A stretch of 64,000 nucleotides of DNA from Candidatus Synoicihabitans palmerolidicus (GTDB taxonomy: Bacteria; Verrucomicrobiota; Verrucomicrobiia; Opitutales; Opitutaceae), in the NCBI GenBank assembly GCA_020809425.1, contig JAGGDC010000001.1, forward strand, positions 1,997,001-2,061,000. The letters run 5' to 3'. Shown one piece after another: positions 8,859 to 18,840 of the stretch (its first letter is position 1; every line of letters begins with the position of its first letter). Under the pieces are notes generated by a model. That model had not been told where the DNA came from, ran no database searches, and saw nothing but the letters and a program-made list of their open reading frames with translations. Made by a program: the position numbers and the translations under genes.

Positions 8859-10663
8859 TTAGGAATGGGAACGGATGGCGCGCAGGGAGATATGCGTGGA
8901 ATGTTGGCAGGATTCGAAGACGTGCGGCAGGAGCCGCTCGGGCCAGTGTTGGGCGCAGACGTGCAGCAGGACGCTGCGCAAGAGGGCGAGGTTGGCCAGG
9001 GCGTTGACGGTTGCGGGTACGCGAGTGGTTTTCGCGCCAGCAGGCGTCGCGGCGCCAGTGGTTGCGGATCTCCACTCCGTCCCAGTGCCCGCCGGATCAA
9101 GGCGAGCATTTGCGCAGGGCTGCGTTCTGCGGGTGCCAGGCTGCTGGCGTAGGCGCGTTGCTCGCAACTTTCGGTGAGGTCGCGTTTTCGCACCGTGGTT
9201 TTGTCCACGAGCACCAGGCTGCGCAGCCCGGGGTAGTCGGCTTGCGAGGGCGTGGCCACCACCACGGACACCCGCCAGGTGGGCACGCGGCCCCGACTCG
9301 GATCGGTCAGCTCAAAAAAGGGGGTGGAACGGTCCGGGCGCGCTGGACCAGCGCGCTCAGCTGGGGTTGGTTGCCCTTTGATCTGGGGCACATACTCGCC
9401 TCCTTTTGCCAGGATGGTGCGGGCCTGCTCGCGGGTGGTGTGCAAGGCGTCGCCGGTGTGACGATCTGCTCGTCCAACGACGCGGCGGCCAACACCTCAC
9501 CGGCGCGGGCCTGTTCACTGCGCGGGGTGTTTGCCTTTTGATCGACGATGGCCAGGGCGACCGGCGCGCCGGTGTCGGCTTTGACCAGGCTGAGCACCCC
9601 GACCGCGTCGCGGATAAACTTTCCGGCCAGGGCGAGCGCTCCGGGCAGGGCACCGGCGTGGGCTGTGAGCCAGCGGTTGAGGGCCTGGGCCAAGGCCTCC
9701 GGATCGAGCCGGGTGAGCACGTCGTAAAACACGCTGTAACTGGGGGCCAGGCGGACCTTTTTGCCGGCCTCACGGGGCAGGGCCAGGGCGAAGCGCTGGT
9801 CTTGGTCGAGCAGGTTGGCCATACGAGCGATCGACGCGATGTCGCGCCGGCCGGCCAGCAGCGCGAGCGCCACGAGGCCAAGAACCGGACCGATCTTGAA
9901 GCGGGTGTTTTTGGCGCGCGGATCGGGCACGCCGCACAGGGCCTCCAACAGAGAGGGCAACTGGCCGTTTTTGAGCGGCAGGGTGCCGGTGGACGCGCGG
10001 CGCAGTCCCGCCCGGCAGTCCTGGGCAAAGTGGGGTCGGGGGCGCTCAGCAGGGCCTTGGCCGAGGGGGTGCAGCGGCCCAGCCACAGGTGCTTGGGTTT
10101 GCCGTACTCGCGGTAAAAGTCGCCTCGGTGCCGTTCGTAACCCTGGCTGGTCCCGACCGGCTCCCACGCGGAGGCCTTGTAGCACGTGCCTTGGTAGGCC
10201 TCCGGGTGGTGAAGGTCTCGGCTAGCAGCGGCCGATAGCCGAAGCGTTCCTGCCAATGGCCCGGCAACGTGCGCACGGCCGCCGCGAGCACCTGGGAGGC
10301 GAAATTGGGCTCCTCCTCCGCGCTTGGTGAGCAGTAGAAAGCGGCGGTTTTGCACCACCAGGGAAAGCCGCTCGACCCGGCGGGTCGCATCCCAGCCCAC
10401 CCACCGGTCCCGGTCCTGGAGCGCGTAGCAGGCCGGACCCCACGACAGCAGCGCCACACCGCCCGCCCCCCTCTTTCGACAATCTGGCGCAGGTAAGCGC
10501 CCACCGGATGCCCGGATCCCAAGTAGTGCCGCTCGTGCAGCTTCGCGTCGAACCACTCCTGCTCGGCCGCAGTGGCCATGCGCACCTCCACGTTTCGATC
10601 CCAGTGCTTCTGCTCCGGGGTTGCGTTCGTCGCTTCCCTTTCCGTTTCACCTTTAGATTTCAT
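8859..10663 (-). pseudogene. IS transposase: DUF4338 (DruA-like) domain joined to ISAs1-type DDE domain, degenerate
   Basis: The first 200 residues, spread over two frames, match DUF4338 (ERHYLGSGHPVGAYLRQIV, DRDRWVGWDATRRVERL, GHWQERFGYRPLLAETF, GTCYKASAWEPVG). The rest, from about 9990 down, matches an ISAs1-type transposase (LCGVPDPRAKNTRFKIG near its start, DALHTTREQARTIL around the second Asp, VEIRNHWRRDACWRE around the Glu). The first catalytic Asp appears replaced (LALAGKF where LDGK is usual). At least six frame changes are needed to read it, so it is dead. It sits between the convergent speA and GH13 genes, next to an IS3 remnant. Element ends were not identified. Confidence 0.8.
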
Positions 10664-10732
10664 CCCACTGAAACAGATCGAAAATCGTCAAAAGGGTTTA
10701 GCTCAAAGTTACACCGCTGACCTTCAATCACT

Positions 10733-11857
10733 TCACCCGTCACGGGAAAAGACCATGCGGCCGTGGGCGGAGTGCGGTCGTCGGTCGTTGTAGAACAGCA
10801 AGTAGGTCTCCAAGTTGGCATGGGCCTCGACCATCGTCTCATAGCGTTTCAGATAGACTTCCTCGTATTTGACGCTGCGCCACAGGCGTTCGACCAAGAC
10901 ATTGTCCAAGCACCGTCCCTTGCCGTCCATCGACAGTCGCACGCCGGCGGCCAACAATGGCTGGGTGAACTCGGCGCTGGTAAACTGGCAGCCTTGGTCA
11001 GGGTTGAAGATCTCCGGCTTGCCGTAAATCGCCATCGCGCGCTGCACCGCTCGCACGCAAAACGACGCATCGAGCGTGCTGGACAGTTACCATGCGAGCA
11101 CCATCCGCGAGTGCCAGTCGATCACCGCACACAGGTAAACGAAGCCACCGCACACCGGGATGTAGATGATATCTGTTGCCCACACTGGATTCGACCTTTC
11201 AACCTTCAGCGTTTGCCGCAGAGACGGGTAGATCTGATGAGAGGCCGCTTTCTTCGACAGACTCGGTTTTTGATAGATCGCCGTGAGTCCCATTAATCCC
11301 ATTAATCGCATCAATCGTCGCACCCGTTTACGGTTCACCACGTGTCCGTCGCGTTGCAACCAACGGGTCATTTGGCGGCTACCAAAGAACGGTGACTCGA
11401 GGTAGATCTCGTCGATCTGTTTCATCAACGCCAGGTCCGCTTCCTTCGGTGGCTTCGGGTGGTGGTAGTAGGTTGAGCGTGGCAGCTCCAACAATTCGCA
11501 CTGCCGGGCCACACTCAGCTTCGGATGCTCGGTTTCGATCATGCTGCGGCGCTCCTTACTCCCCACATGCGCCAACTTTTTTTGAGCCACTCGAGCTCCA
11601 TCTGCAGCTGCCCGATCCGCGCATACAGTTCCTTCTCTTTCTTTGCGATTCCGCTCGATCTCGTCGCGCACCTGCGCCGAGGGCTTCGCGAAGACCTCCG
11701 GCAACCGCTCGGGCACCTCCTTCTTCCACTGACTCACTTGCACCGGATGCACCTCGTGACGCTGCGCGATTACGTGGATCGGCTCGATTCCCTTGAGGGC
11801 TTCGAGCCCTACTTTCGCTTTGAACTCGGCACTGAAGGCACGTCGTTTCTTCGACAT
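10733..11857 (-). pseudogene. IS3-family transposase OrfAB, interrupted
   Basis: The N-terminal helix-turn-helix (MSKKRRAFSAEFKAKVGLEA) is OrfA and the C-terminal integrase core is OrfB, with WATDIIYIP (first Asp), FNPDQGCQFTS (second Asp) and CLDNVLVERLW (Glu). Two lesions are visible. A single-base insertion near 11640 shifts the OrfA leucine-zipper region (ELYARIGQLQMELEWL is readable only in another frame). An in-frame TAA near 11091 follows VLAW. The end HGRMVFSRDG departs from the usual OrfB C-terminus, so the 3' end is probably lost at about 10740. An A7G run at 11577-11584 is the expected slippery site between orfA and orfB. Confidence 0.88.
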
Positions 11858-11919
11858 ATTGGACTCCTTTGGGATTTAATCATCCCTCCTGTCCAACTTC
11901 ATGGGTCCACCTCATTTTA
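11858..11919 (-). mobile_element. 5' non-coding end of the IS3-family element
   Basis: Upstream of the orfA start, the minus strand begins TGAGGTGGACCCATGAAG, a typical outer end for IS3-family elements. The matching inverted repeat was not found beyond the orfB end, which agrees with a 3' deletion of this copy. Confidence 0.6.
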
Positions 11920-11964
11920 CTGTGCATTCATTGCTGTCACCTAATCGCTTCTTGGTAACCGATC

Positions 11965-14430
11965 TCAGCCACTCGCGCGCCAGAGCCCAAATCCCAAGGC
12001 AGGCAACCATAAGGGACTGTCCAACGGTGCGGTCCAATGCTGGCTATGCTTGTGCTTAAAATGTTCGTGATCAGCGATTTTTATCCATCGCATTTCCGCC
12101 ACTTCTTCATCCAACGACACCTCGACATCGTGCTCCATGGGATTGATCGCAAAAAGCAGTTGCTCAGTGCCCTGTGAAAAATCCGCATTGTAAAGCACCG
12201 CGACAGCCAAGCTGTCCGGGGCAAACCAAAAACGAAAATAAGTCTCCGTCGCCCGGGAGTAGTGCCGCAAGAGGCTGCCTTGCTCCGATCTCCGGAACGC
12301 GATCCAATCCGAAAAATACGCTTGGGTGCCTGAGAACCGCTCCGCCCGTCGGTAATCCAATGCATTGAGATCTCCCCGGAGGTAGGTGTTGTTTACCCCG
12401 TGCTTGGATCGCAAAAAATCCTGTCCGGCTGAGATCATCGGGATCCCCACGGAAGAAAACAGGACGGCCGCCATCAGATGAGTCCGACGGCGATCGTTGG
12501 CCGTGGGGAGGTGACCACTGCCATCCGCATTTTCCGTGATTTCATCAATCCAGGTCCGACCATCATGAGACTCCACATAGTTCACCGTTTGCGCCGGCCA
12601 CTTTGCGAAATACCACGGTGATCCTTTGAGATAGTATTCAAAGGACTCCCGATTACCTCGGCCCCGCACGAAGTCCTTCAAAAAACCCCGGTAACCATCA
12701 TTCCAGGAAGCCCAACCTGTATCCGTCAAAGCCCCGGCAATGTGCCCGCGAAAACTCCACGGCTCCGCGATCAGAATTACGTCGGGTTTCACCCGCTTGA
12801 GGACCACTTCAATCTCTTTGAGCACCTCCGCCCCGAGCAACTCGGCCAAATCAAACCGGAATCCATCGATGCCGTAGGTTTCAATCAAATGAGTGCAGCT
12901 GTCTATGATCAACCGAGTCGCCATCGCGGCATCCACCCGCAAATCATTTCCACATCCGCTCCAGTTCGAAAGCTCTCCATCGAGCCCTCCCGCAAAATAG
13001 TAGAGCTTGTCGATAAACATGAGATGCCCGGGCACCCCGACATGATTGTAAACCACGTCCAGCACGACGGCGATACCACGGCGATGAAATGCCATCACGA
13101 GATCCTGAAACTCCTGGATTCCCGATGCCTTGGCGGGCTCCAACGCGTAACTACTCTCCGGAGAGAAGTAATTGTTCGTCATGTATCCCCAATGATAGTC
13201 CTCCGGAGACTCATTATCGAACTCCTGAATCGGCTGCAGCTCGACACAGTTGACCCCGAGCTCATTCAGGTAAAACCCGGGGCTGTCCACCCAACGCTTC
13301 AGCCCCGTGAAACCCCGACGTTCTTCGTCCGTCATTTTTACCGGCGCCATCGCCGCCAAATCCCGAACATGGGCTTCGCAAATGATGAGGTCTTGCCAAA
13401 ACGGAGTGACAAAGCCGTCCGCCTTCCGTCTCACGCGCTTGGCATCAATCACCAATCCGGAGCCCTTTCGTCCCATCGCAGCCACGGCATACGGATCCAG
13501 CACGCGTTGCTCGGGATCAAACAGGCCAAATTCATCCCGCGGTCCATCAATTTGATACCAGTACCGCCAACCGTGCAGATCGCCTTCGACCACGAATTCC
13601 CATACCGCCCGATCGCCCGCGCTTTCGCCCTCCCGTTTGGCCAAGGCAAATTTCTGCTCCGCAGGAGCAATGCCCCGCTCATCCTCGGGCTCAATCAAGT
13701 ACAGTGTCACCTTCGTCGCTCGTGGCGCAAACAACCGAAAGACGGTGTCCCCCTGCTCACTCCGAGCCCCCAACGGGAGATCCGTCGCCAATTGAAAAAA
13801 AAACGGTCCTGGTCGCAGCGGGACGTCCTCCTGAGTTCCACTGCTCGCCCACTCCATGCGTTGCGTCTGCGAAAGCTCCACCGGCTGGTCCAACGTGAAG
13901 GCGAACAAATGAAACCCCGTGCGCTCCACATCGACGATCAAGTTCCGATTTCCCGACTCGTCCACAACCGTGTTGGGCGCCCCCGTCGGCACCTCAAACC
14001 ATCGCCCTTCTCCCGTCACGAATTTGAAGCGTTGGGGCGGATTACTGAAGAACTGCTCTGCACGCCCTGTCCATAATAGCACGGCTTGGCCATCCAAACT
14101 GGCCTCGTTCAGACGCCACTCGTCCCGGCCAATTGCGTCTCCCCAACCGTTGAAGTCGCCCGCTAGGTAAACCGGTGCACGGCGCGCAAACGGCTTCGGA
14201 TGCGCTGAGATCGGCAGAAAAAAGTAAATCCGTCCCGCTCTCGTGGCGAAGTAGCCACTCTCCTTGCCGTAGGAGTGGTCTCTGACGCGCTCCAACCCAG
14301 AAAACTTTAATCCCCCCGTCAGTCTCAACGGGGGAGCGTGGCGAGCTCGCCAATCGTGCGCCAATTCGACCACCCCACTGGTGGGTGTTTTCAACCAAGT
14401 TTGGACTATCTTGTTCGGACGGTGAGACAT
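11965..14430 (-). CDS. GH13-family alpha-glucan debranching/pullulanase-like hydrolase
   Basis: The 821-residue protein has an N-terminal beta-sandwich region resembling a carbohydrate-binding module (VYLAGDFNGWGDA, about residues 85-100), a second such region (DTVFRLFAPRATKVTLYL, about 230-250, CBM48-like) and a GH13 barrel. Catalytic residues are visible: GFRFDLAELLG (nucleophile Asp, about 523), ILIAEPW (acid/base Glu, about 556) and VESHDGRTW (Asp, about 622), plus DVVYNHVG. This layout is that of pullulanase, isoamylase or glycogen-debranching enzymes acting on alpha-1,6 branches. No signal peptide is evident, so a cytoplasmic role in glycogen turnover is the likeliest. It is divergent from mnmA. 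Exact specificity cannot be read from motifs. Confidence 0.85.
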   Translation of the reverse strand: MSHRPNKIVQTWLKTPTSGVVELAHDWRARHAPPLRLTGGLKFSGLERVRDHSYGKESGYFATRAGRIYFFLPISAHPKPFARRAPVYLAGDFNGWGDAIGRDEWRLNEASLDGQAVLLWTGRAEQFFSNPPQRFKFVTGEGRWFEVPTGAPNTVVDESGNRNLIVDVERTGFHLFAFTLDQPVELSQTQRMEWASSGTQEDVPLRPGPFFFQLATDLPLGARSEQGDTVFRLFAPRATKVTLYLIEPEDERGIAPAEQKFALAKREGESAGDRAVWEFVVEGDLHGWRYWYQIDGPRDEFGLFDPEQRVLDPYAVAAMGRKGSGLVIDAKRVRRKADGFVTPFWQDLIICEAHVRDLAAMAPVKMTDEERRGFTGLKRWVDSPGFYLNELGVNCVELQPIQEFDNESPEDYHWGYMTNNYFSPESSYALEPAKASGIQEFQDLVMAFHRRGIAVVLDVVYNHVGVPGHLMFIDKLYYFAGGLDGELSNWSGCGNDLRVDAAMATRLIIDSCTHLIETYGIDGFRFDLAELLGAEVLKEIEVVLKRVKPDVILIAEPWSFRGHIAGALTDTGWASWNDGYRGFLKDFVRGRGNRESFEYYLKGSPWYFAKWPAQTVNYVESHDGRTWIDEITENADGSGHLPTANDRRRTHLMAAVLFSSVGIPMISAGQDFLRSKHGVNNTYLRGDLNALDYRRAERFSGTQAYFSDWIAFRRSEQGSLLRHYSRATETYFRFWFAPDSLAVAVLYNADFSQGTEQLLFAINPMEHDVEVSLDEEVAEMRWIKIADHEHFKHKHSQHWTAPLDSPLWLPALGFGLWRASG

Positions 14431-14490
14431 GAAGTTCGAAGATTAGCCGCAAGAAAGCACTCAAAGCACAAACCCAAATCGTCTTTCGGC

Positions 14491-14496
14491 TATAAT
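14491..14496 (+). promoter_or_regulatory. Putative -10 box upstream of mnmA
   Basis: A perfect TATAAT lies 89 bp before the mnmA start in the divergent GH13-mnmA interval. No convincing -35 box stands 17 bp upstream, so this is only a candidate. Confidence 0.35.
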
Positions 14497-14584
14497 TAGC
14501 ACCCTGCCGCAGAACCCATGCCCCCGAGTCAGTGAAAAAATCGTATTGAAACCCAGTCCCCCCTTGCCCTCCTTGGCTGGCAAT

Positions 14585-15676
14585 ATGAGTCAAACTGAGC
14601 GCATTCTGGTAGCCCTTTCCGGCGGCGTCGACAGCGCCGTGGCTGCACTTCTGCTCAAAGAGGCCGGACATGCGGTCGAGGCGGCCTACATAAAAAATTG
14701 GATTAACGAGGACGAAATCATTGGGGACTGCCCATGGGAACAGGACATCGTGGATGCCCGCGCGGTCGCCGCCCACCTCGATATCCCGTTTCGAGTCGTC
14801 AATCTCATGGAGGACTATCGCGACCGGGTCGTGGCCTATCTCCTCGATGGCTATCAGCAAGGCCTCACCCCCAATCCCGACGTGATGTGCAATCGCGACA
14901 TCAAGTTCGGCGTCTTCCGGCAATGGGCTCGAAACCACGACTTCACTGCCGTGGCTACCGGACACTACGCCCAACGCACTACACTCCCCCACGGCGGCTA
15001 CGCGATGATCGAGGGCGCCGACTCCAATAAAGACCAAACCTACTTCCTTGCCCTGCTGTCCCAAGCCCAACTCGCCGATGCCCATTTCCCCATCGGCCAT
15101 TTGGAAAAATCAGAACTCCGCCGCCTCGCCCGCAATGCTGGGTTACCCAATGCGACCAAAAAAGACAGCCAAGGGATTTGTTTCATCGGGCAGGTTAAAA
15201 TGGCTGACTTTTTTCGCGAATACGTGCCCGACGATCCCGGGCCCATTATTCGCGCCACCGACGAAACCAGACTCGGGCAACATCGCGGGCTCCATTTTTA
15301 CACGCTCGGTCAACGCAAGGGGATAGGGATTCCTTCCAACACCGACGGCGAAGCCTACGTGGTGGTGGGCAAACGCGCGACCGACCGAGCCTTACTCGTC
15401 GCCTTCGATGGTCCCTCAGCTCCCGGACTCCACACCAGCGAGTGTCGCGTCCACGGCCTGCGCTGGAACACCCCCACTCCACCCATCTCCACGTGCCAAC
15501 TCGAAGGCAAAGTGCGCTACCGAGATCCCCGCGTGCCCCTGACATTCACGCCGGATCCCCTCGATCCCACTGCCGCGACCGTTCGATTTGACACTCCTCA
15601 ACGCGGACTCGCCGCAGGTCAGATTCTCGCCCTCTACGACGGGTCTCGACTGCTGGGTGGCGGTATTTACCTGTAA
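14585..15676 (+). CDS. mnmA: tRNA-specific 2-thiouridylase MnmA
   Basis: This 363-residue enzyme forms 2-thiouridine at the wobble position of tRNA Lys, Glu and Gln. [15 protein letters not shown] is the PP-loop ATP-pyrophosphatase signature. [13 protein letters not shown] carries the first catalytic cysteine, GHYAQ follows, and [11 protein letters not shown] carries the second cysteine. The C-terminal beta-barrel domain is complete. ATG at 14585 is chosen because [14 protein letters not shown] aligns with family starts; an upstream ATG at 14546 would add 13 unconserved residues. It is intact. Confidence 0.95.
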   Translation: MSQTERILVALSGGVDSAVAALLLKEAGHAVEAAYIKNWINEDEIIGDCPWEQDIVDARAVAAHLDIPFRVVNLMEDYRDRVVAYLLDGYQQGLTPNPDVMCNRDIKFGVFRQWARNHDFTAVATGHYAQRTTLPHGGYAMIEGADSNKDQTYFLALLSQAQLADAHFPIGHLEKSELRRLARNAGLPNATKKDSQGICFIGQVKMADFFREYVPDDPGPIIRATDETRLGQHRGLHFYTLGQRKGIGIPSNTDGEAYVVVGKRATDRALLVAFDGPSAPGLHTSECRVHGLRWNTPTPPISTCQLEGKVRYRDPRVPLTFTPDPLDPTAATVRFDTPQRGLAAGQILALYDGSRLLGGGIYL

Positions 15677-15775
15677 CTCCATTGTTGATCCGCAAGCGCT
15701 CCGCTTTGACTGATCAGTCCAACGCGTCGTGCCCGAATGGTCCCCCTCCGTTACGGAATTCATCATACGGCACCT

Positions 15776-16353
15776 TCAGCTCCAGACCAGCGCCACGGCA
15801 AAGACCATAAATACGGTCATCACCTTGGCCTGCGTGAATACCAGTCCCACGAAAGTAAACCACGCCGTCGCTGCGACAGCCATCCAGACCCCATAACCGA
15901 GCTCGACCCACCGGGGCGTGGCCGGATCCACCGCCGTCGTAAACAACGCGAAAAAGAATAACGTCGCCTTGGGGTTCAGTACATTGGTCAGAAACCCCCG
16001 AACCCACGGATTGTGGCTCACCTGCCCGAATTGTGTTCAACCGCTTCCGGTCTCGAAGTCCCGCGGGAACGTAGTGCCTGCCAACCCAACCACCCCAGAT
16101 AGCCCGCCCCCACATAACGCACGACTGCAAAAAGCATCGGCCACTCGCGAAACACCACTGTGATGCCCAGCAGAACATAGGAAACATGGACCAAAATCCC
16201 GCATCCAATTCCCAGCGCCGTGATCACCGTCACTCGTCGACCGTGCTGTAAACTCTGCCGTAGAACCAACGCAAAGTCTGGTCCCGGGCTAACCACGGCC
16301 AAACCGTGCGCCATCACTATCGTCAAAAATTCAAGTAACGGAAACTCCAACAT
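15776..16353 (-). pseudogene. LysE/RhtB-family amino-acid exporter, frameshifted
   Basis: The N-terminal half has the RhtB/LysE pattern (LTIVMAHGLAVVSPGPDFALVLRQSL, then several membrane helices). A frameshift near 16020 separates it from the C-terminal half, which continues the fold in another frame (NPWVRGFLTNVLNPKATLFFFALF, a strongly conserved family block). Together they would make about 190 residues, slightly short of the usual 205, and the region before the last helix also looks shortened. Family members export amino acids across the inner membrane. Confidence 0.8.
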
Positions 16354-16469
16354 AATCGCATCACCATAGTCCTAACCGACCCACTCGTCTTCGCTCGGCG
16401 CTCCTCCATCCCCTGCCTGAACACGACCTGCCTCCATCGCGCCATAATAGCAGCCTCCTCCATCACGGC

Positions 16470-18176
16470 TCACATGTCCGGCGGCACGTGTGATAACGCT
16501 TCTTCAAAGGTGGAAACGCCCTCCTTTACCTTCAACATGGAAGCTTGATGCAACGTTTTCATCCCCGCGTTGATGGCGAGTTTCTTCAAAACAGCCGTCT
16601 CGGCCTCCTTGTTGATCGCTTCAATCAACTCGGGACTCATTGTCATCAGTTCATGGATACCCACTCGGCCTTGGTAGCCGGTGCCGTTGCACTTGGGACA
16701 TCCCTCCGGATTCGCTTTAAAAATCTGGCCGGTCCACCCGATCGCCTTCGACATGATGTCTTTCACACGCCCTTCTGCCTCGTAAGGCACCTTGCACTGT
16801 TTACATACCCGTCGCATCAGGCGTTGCGCGCAAACGCAGACCAACGAGGACGATATCATAAACGGCTCCACCCCCATGTCCGTCAATCGAGCCACCGTCG
16901 AAGGCGCATCATTGGTATGCAATGTCGAGATTAACAAATGCCCCGTCAATGCCGCCTCCACCGCAATGTTCGCCGTTTCCTTATCCCGAATTTATCCCAC
17001 CCGAATGATGTCCGGATCCTGCCGTAAAAACGCCCGCAATGCCGTCGCAAAGGTCAACCCGATCTGGCGGTGCATTTGCATCTGATTGATTCCCTCCAGC
17101 GTGTATTCGATCGAATCCTCCGCCGTGCGAATCACAATGTCCGGCGCATTGATTTCATTCAACACCGAGTACAACGTCATCGACTTGCCCGAGCCGGTCG
17201 GACCGCAATGCAAAATCATGCCATAGGGCTGCTGGATGGCCTCCCGATAGCGCTCCAAGTTCCCTTGCTAAACCCCCAACGCATTCATCGGTAACGTCGA
17301 CTTCTGCTTGTCGAGAATACTCATCACCACGCCTTCCCCGTGATTCAGCGGCGCGGTGGAAACTCGCAAATCAACGTCCAATCCCTTGCGCGTGTATTGC
17401 TTGAAAACGATACGACCATCCTGCGGCATGCGGCGCTCCACGATGTCGAGATTACACATGATCTTGAGACGAGCAATGAGTGCAGGGCCCACCTTCCCGG
17501 GCAGCCGCAGCTTCTCCTGACAGACTCCGTCAATACGATATCTTACAATAACTTCCACCTCCCAAGGTTCAATGTGGATGGCGGATGTGCCCGCAAAATA
17601 CGCGTCTTCAAGGATGCGGTTTGCTAGGTCAATAATCGACCCCGACTCCTCATCCGTAAGTTCATCCTTTCCGCCATCTCCTTCCCCGCCAAACTCCATG
17701 CCAATTGCACTGACGACGTCAGCGAAATCCGTGGGCTGATTCTGGTCTTTCTTGAACTTCTCGCGGATGGCGGATGCTCGACCGAGCATGCGTACGATCT
17801 GCTTGACCGTCATCTCCTGGATCTTCGCCGCGAGCGTGAGATCAAAAGCATTCGCCACCACCAACAACAAAAGCTCACCTACATCGCCCACCGGGAAAAC
17901 CAAGTGCTCTTCGCAAAACTCCTGGGGGATACGCTCAAACGTCCCCGGATGTATCCGGGAACGTGCTACGTTGTAAGTCGGCAGATTGAACGCCTTGCTT
18001 TGAGCAACCTGCAGTTGAAACGGCGTGATATGGTACTCTTCCAACAACAGCTTGTCCAACTGCTCTCCCGTTAGCTCCTCGGGGTTCTCCGCGCTGAGCC
18101 GACGCTGCTCCTCGGTCAGACGACCGGCATCTTGGAGCGCGCCTACGATTTGAGTCTGAATCTTTCCTAATGCCAT
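16470..18176 (-). pseudogene. Type IV pilus / type II secretion assembly ATPase (PilB/GspE), two nonsense codons
   Basis: One uninterrupted frame contains the whole ATPase of about 568 codons except for two stops: TAG at 17265-17267 and TAA at 16989-16991. Domains in order are an N-terminal T2SSE_N-like domain, then [19 protein letters not shown] (Walker A), [12 protein letters not shown] followed by the TAA where family members have the Walker B-associated Glu (GEIRD), and a tetracysteine zinc site (CKQC, CPKC). Missense drift is also visible in conserved blocks (AEDSIEY where AEDPVEY is usual; CVCAQRL where VVAQRL is usual). These are substitutions, not indels, so assembly error is less likely. 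A second broken gene lies upstream. Confidence 0.85.
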
Positions 18177-18215
18177 AACCGTATCAGGGAGTTTTCGGCG
18201 ACTGGTCCGAAGGGG

Positions 18216-18828
18216 TCACCGACGGCGCGGCGCCTGTCGATGGCGAACCTCTACGTGAATTACTTGGCGCATTATTGACGACACCATCGTATCGGGCCCT
18301 TGGGTAACCGGCTTCGGTGCCGCTTTGCCCTGAGGCGCATTGGCTTCCAATGCTTCAAGATAGTCGGCAATTTCCTCCAGGGTCGTCCCGTACCACAATA
18401 CCTTACCATCGTATTGATCCTCCCCATACTTCTTCACGGCGGGACTCAACATGTAGGCGGTCGCCACCGAAGTCATGTCCTCCTCCACATCAAACGGCAT
18501 CGACCAGGTTACCCAACACGCCTCCAGATCGAGGGTCGCCTTCAGCTCCTCGTTGCCTTCATAGTGGCGCAAATCCACCACTTCCGCCCCCCCTCGGCCT
18601 CTCTCTGATAAACCGAAGACCTCATCTTCGGTCAGTGCCTTCAAATCGAAGGCCAATATCCCCAGTACCGTTCGCTGCCGAGACGACCCCGAGTTGATGA
18701 TCTCCAGTAGTCTTCTCGTTCGCCGCTTCCAAATCGTCGATATTGATCAGATTGTGCTCCACCAACTGCGCCCCGAGTAGGCGATTGGCACGCATGAGGA
18801 GCGAGCGATACAGGGGTTTCATGGCCAT
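18216..18828 (-). pseudogene. GspE N-terminal-domain-like protein, frameshifted
   Basis: The gene starts MAMKPLYRSLLMRANRLLGAQLVEHNLINIDDLEAANEK, which resembles the N-terminal domain that precedes GspE/PilB ATPases. After AANEK a one-base insertion near 18700 moves the natural continuation (LLEIINSGSSRQRTVLGILAF) into the next frame, which then runs to the stop near 18216. Combined length would be about 203 residues. The C-terminal half is acidic and rich in W and E and was not recognised beyond this. It lies directly upstream of the broken ATPase gene, so the pair probably decayed together after loss of the pilus or secretion system. Confidence 0.65.
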
Positions 18829-18840
18829 AAAATCACCCGA

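Noticed and set aside
9406..10116. 236-codon plus-strand frame within the transposon
   Set aside because: It is antisense to the ISAs1-type transposase sequence; high GC leaves spurious frames open.
8859..10663. Druantia anti-phage system based on the DUF4338/DruA-like domain
   Set aside because: The domain is joined to an ISAs1 transposase, no druBCDE or large helicase lies nearby, and the gene is frameshifted many times.
12742..14076. 444-codon open frame on the plus strand
   Set aside because: It is antisense to the intact GH13 gene with all catalytic motifs; composition is basic and motif-free.
14042..15100. 352-codon minus-strand frame between GH13 and mnmA
   Set aside because: It overlaps mnmA and the GH13 5' end on the opposite strand and has no recognisable domain.
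16470..18176. Stop-codon recoding or an alternative genetic code to explain in-frame stops
   Set aside because: TAA, TAG and TGA all occur as lesions in different broken genes, and intact core genes end normally with them. No selenocysteine context is apparent.
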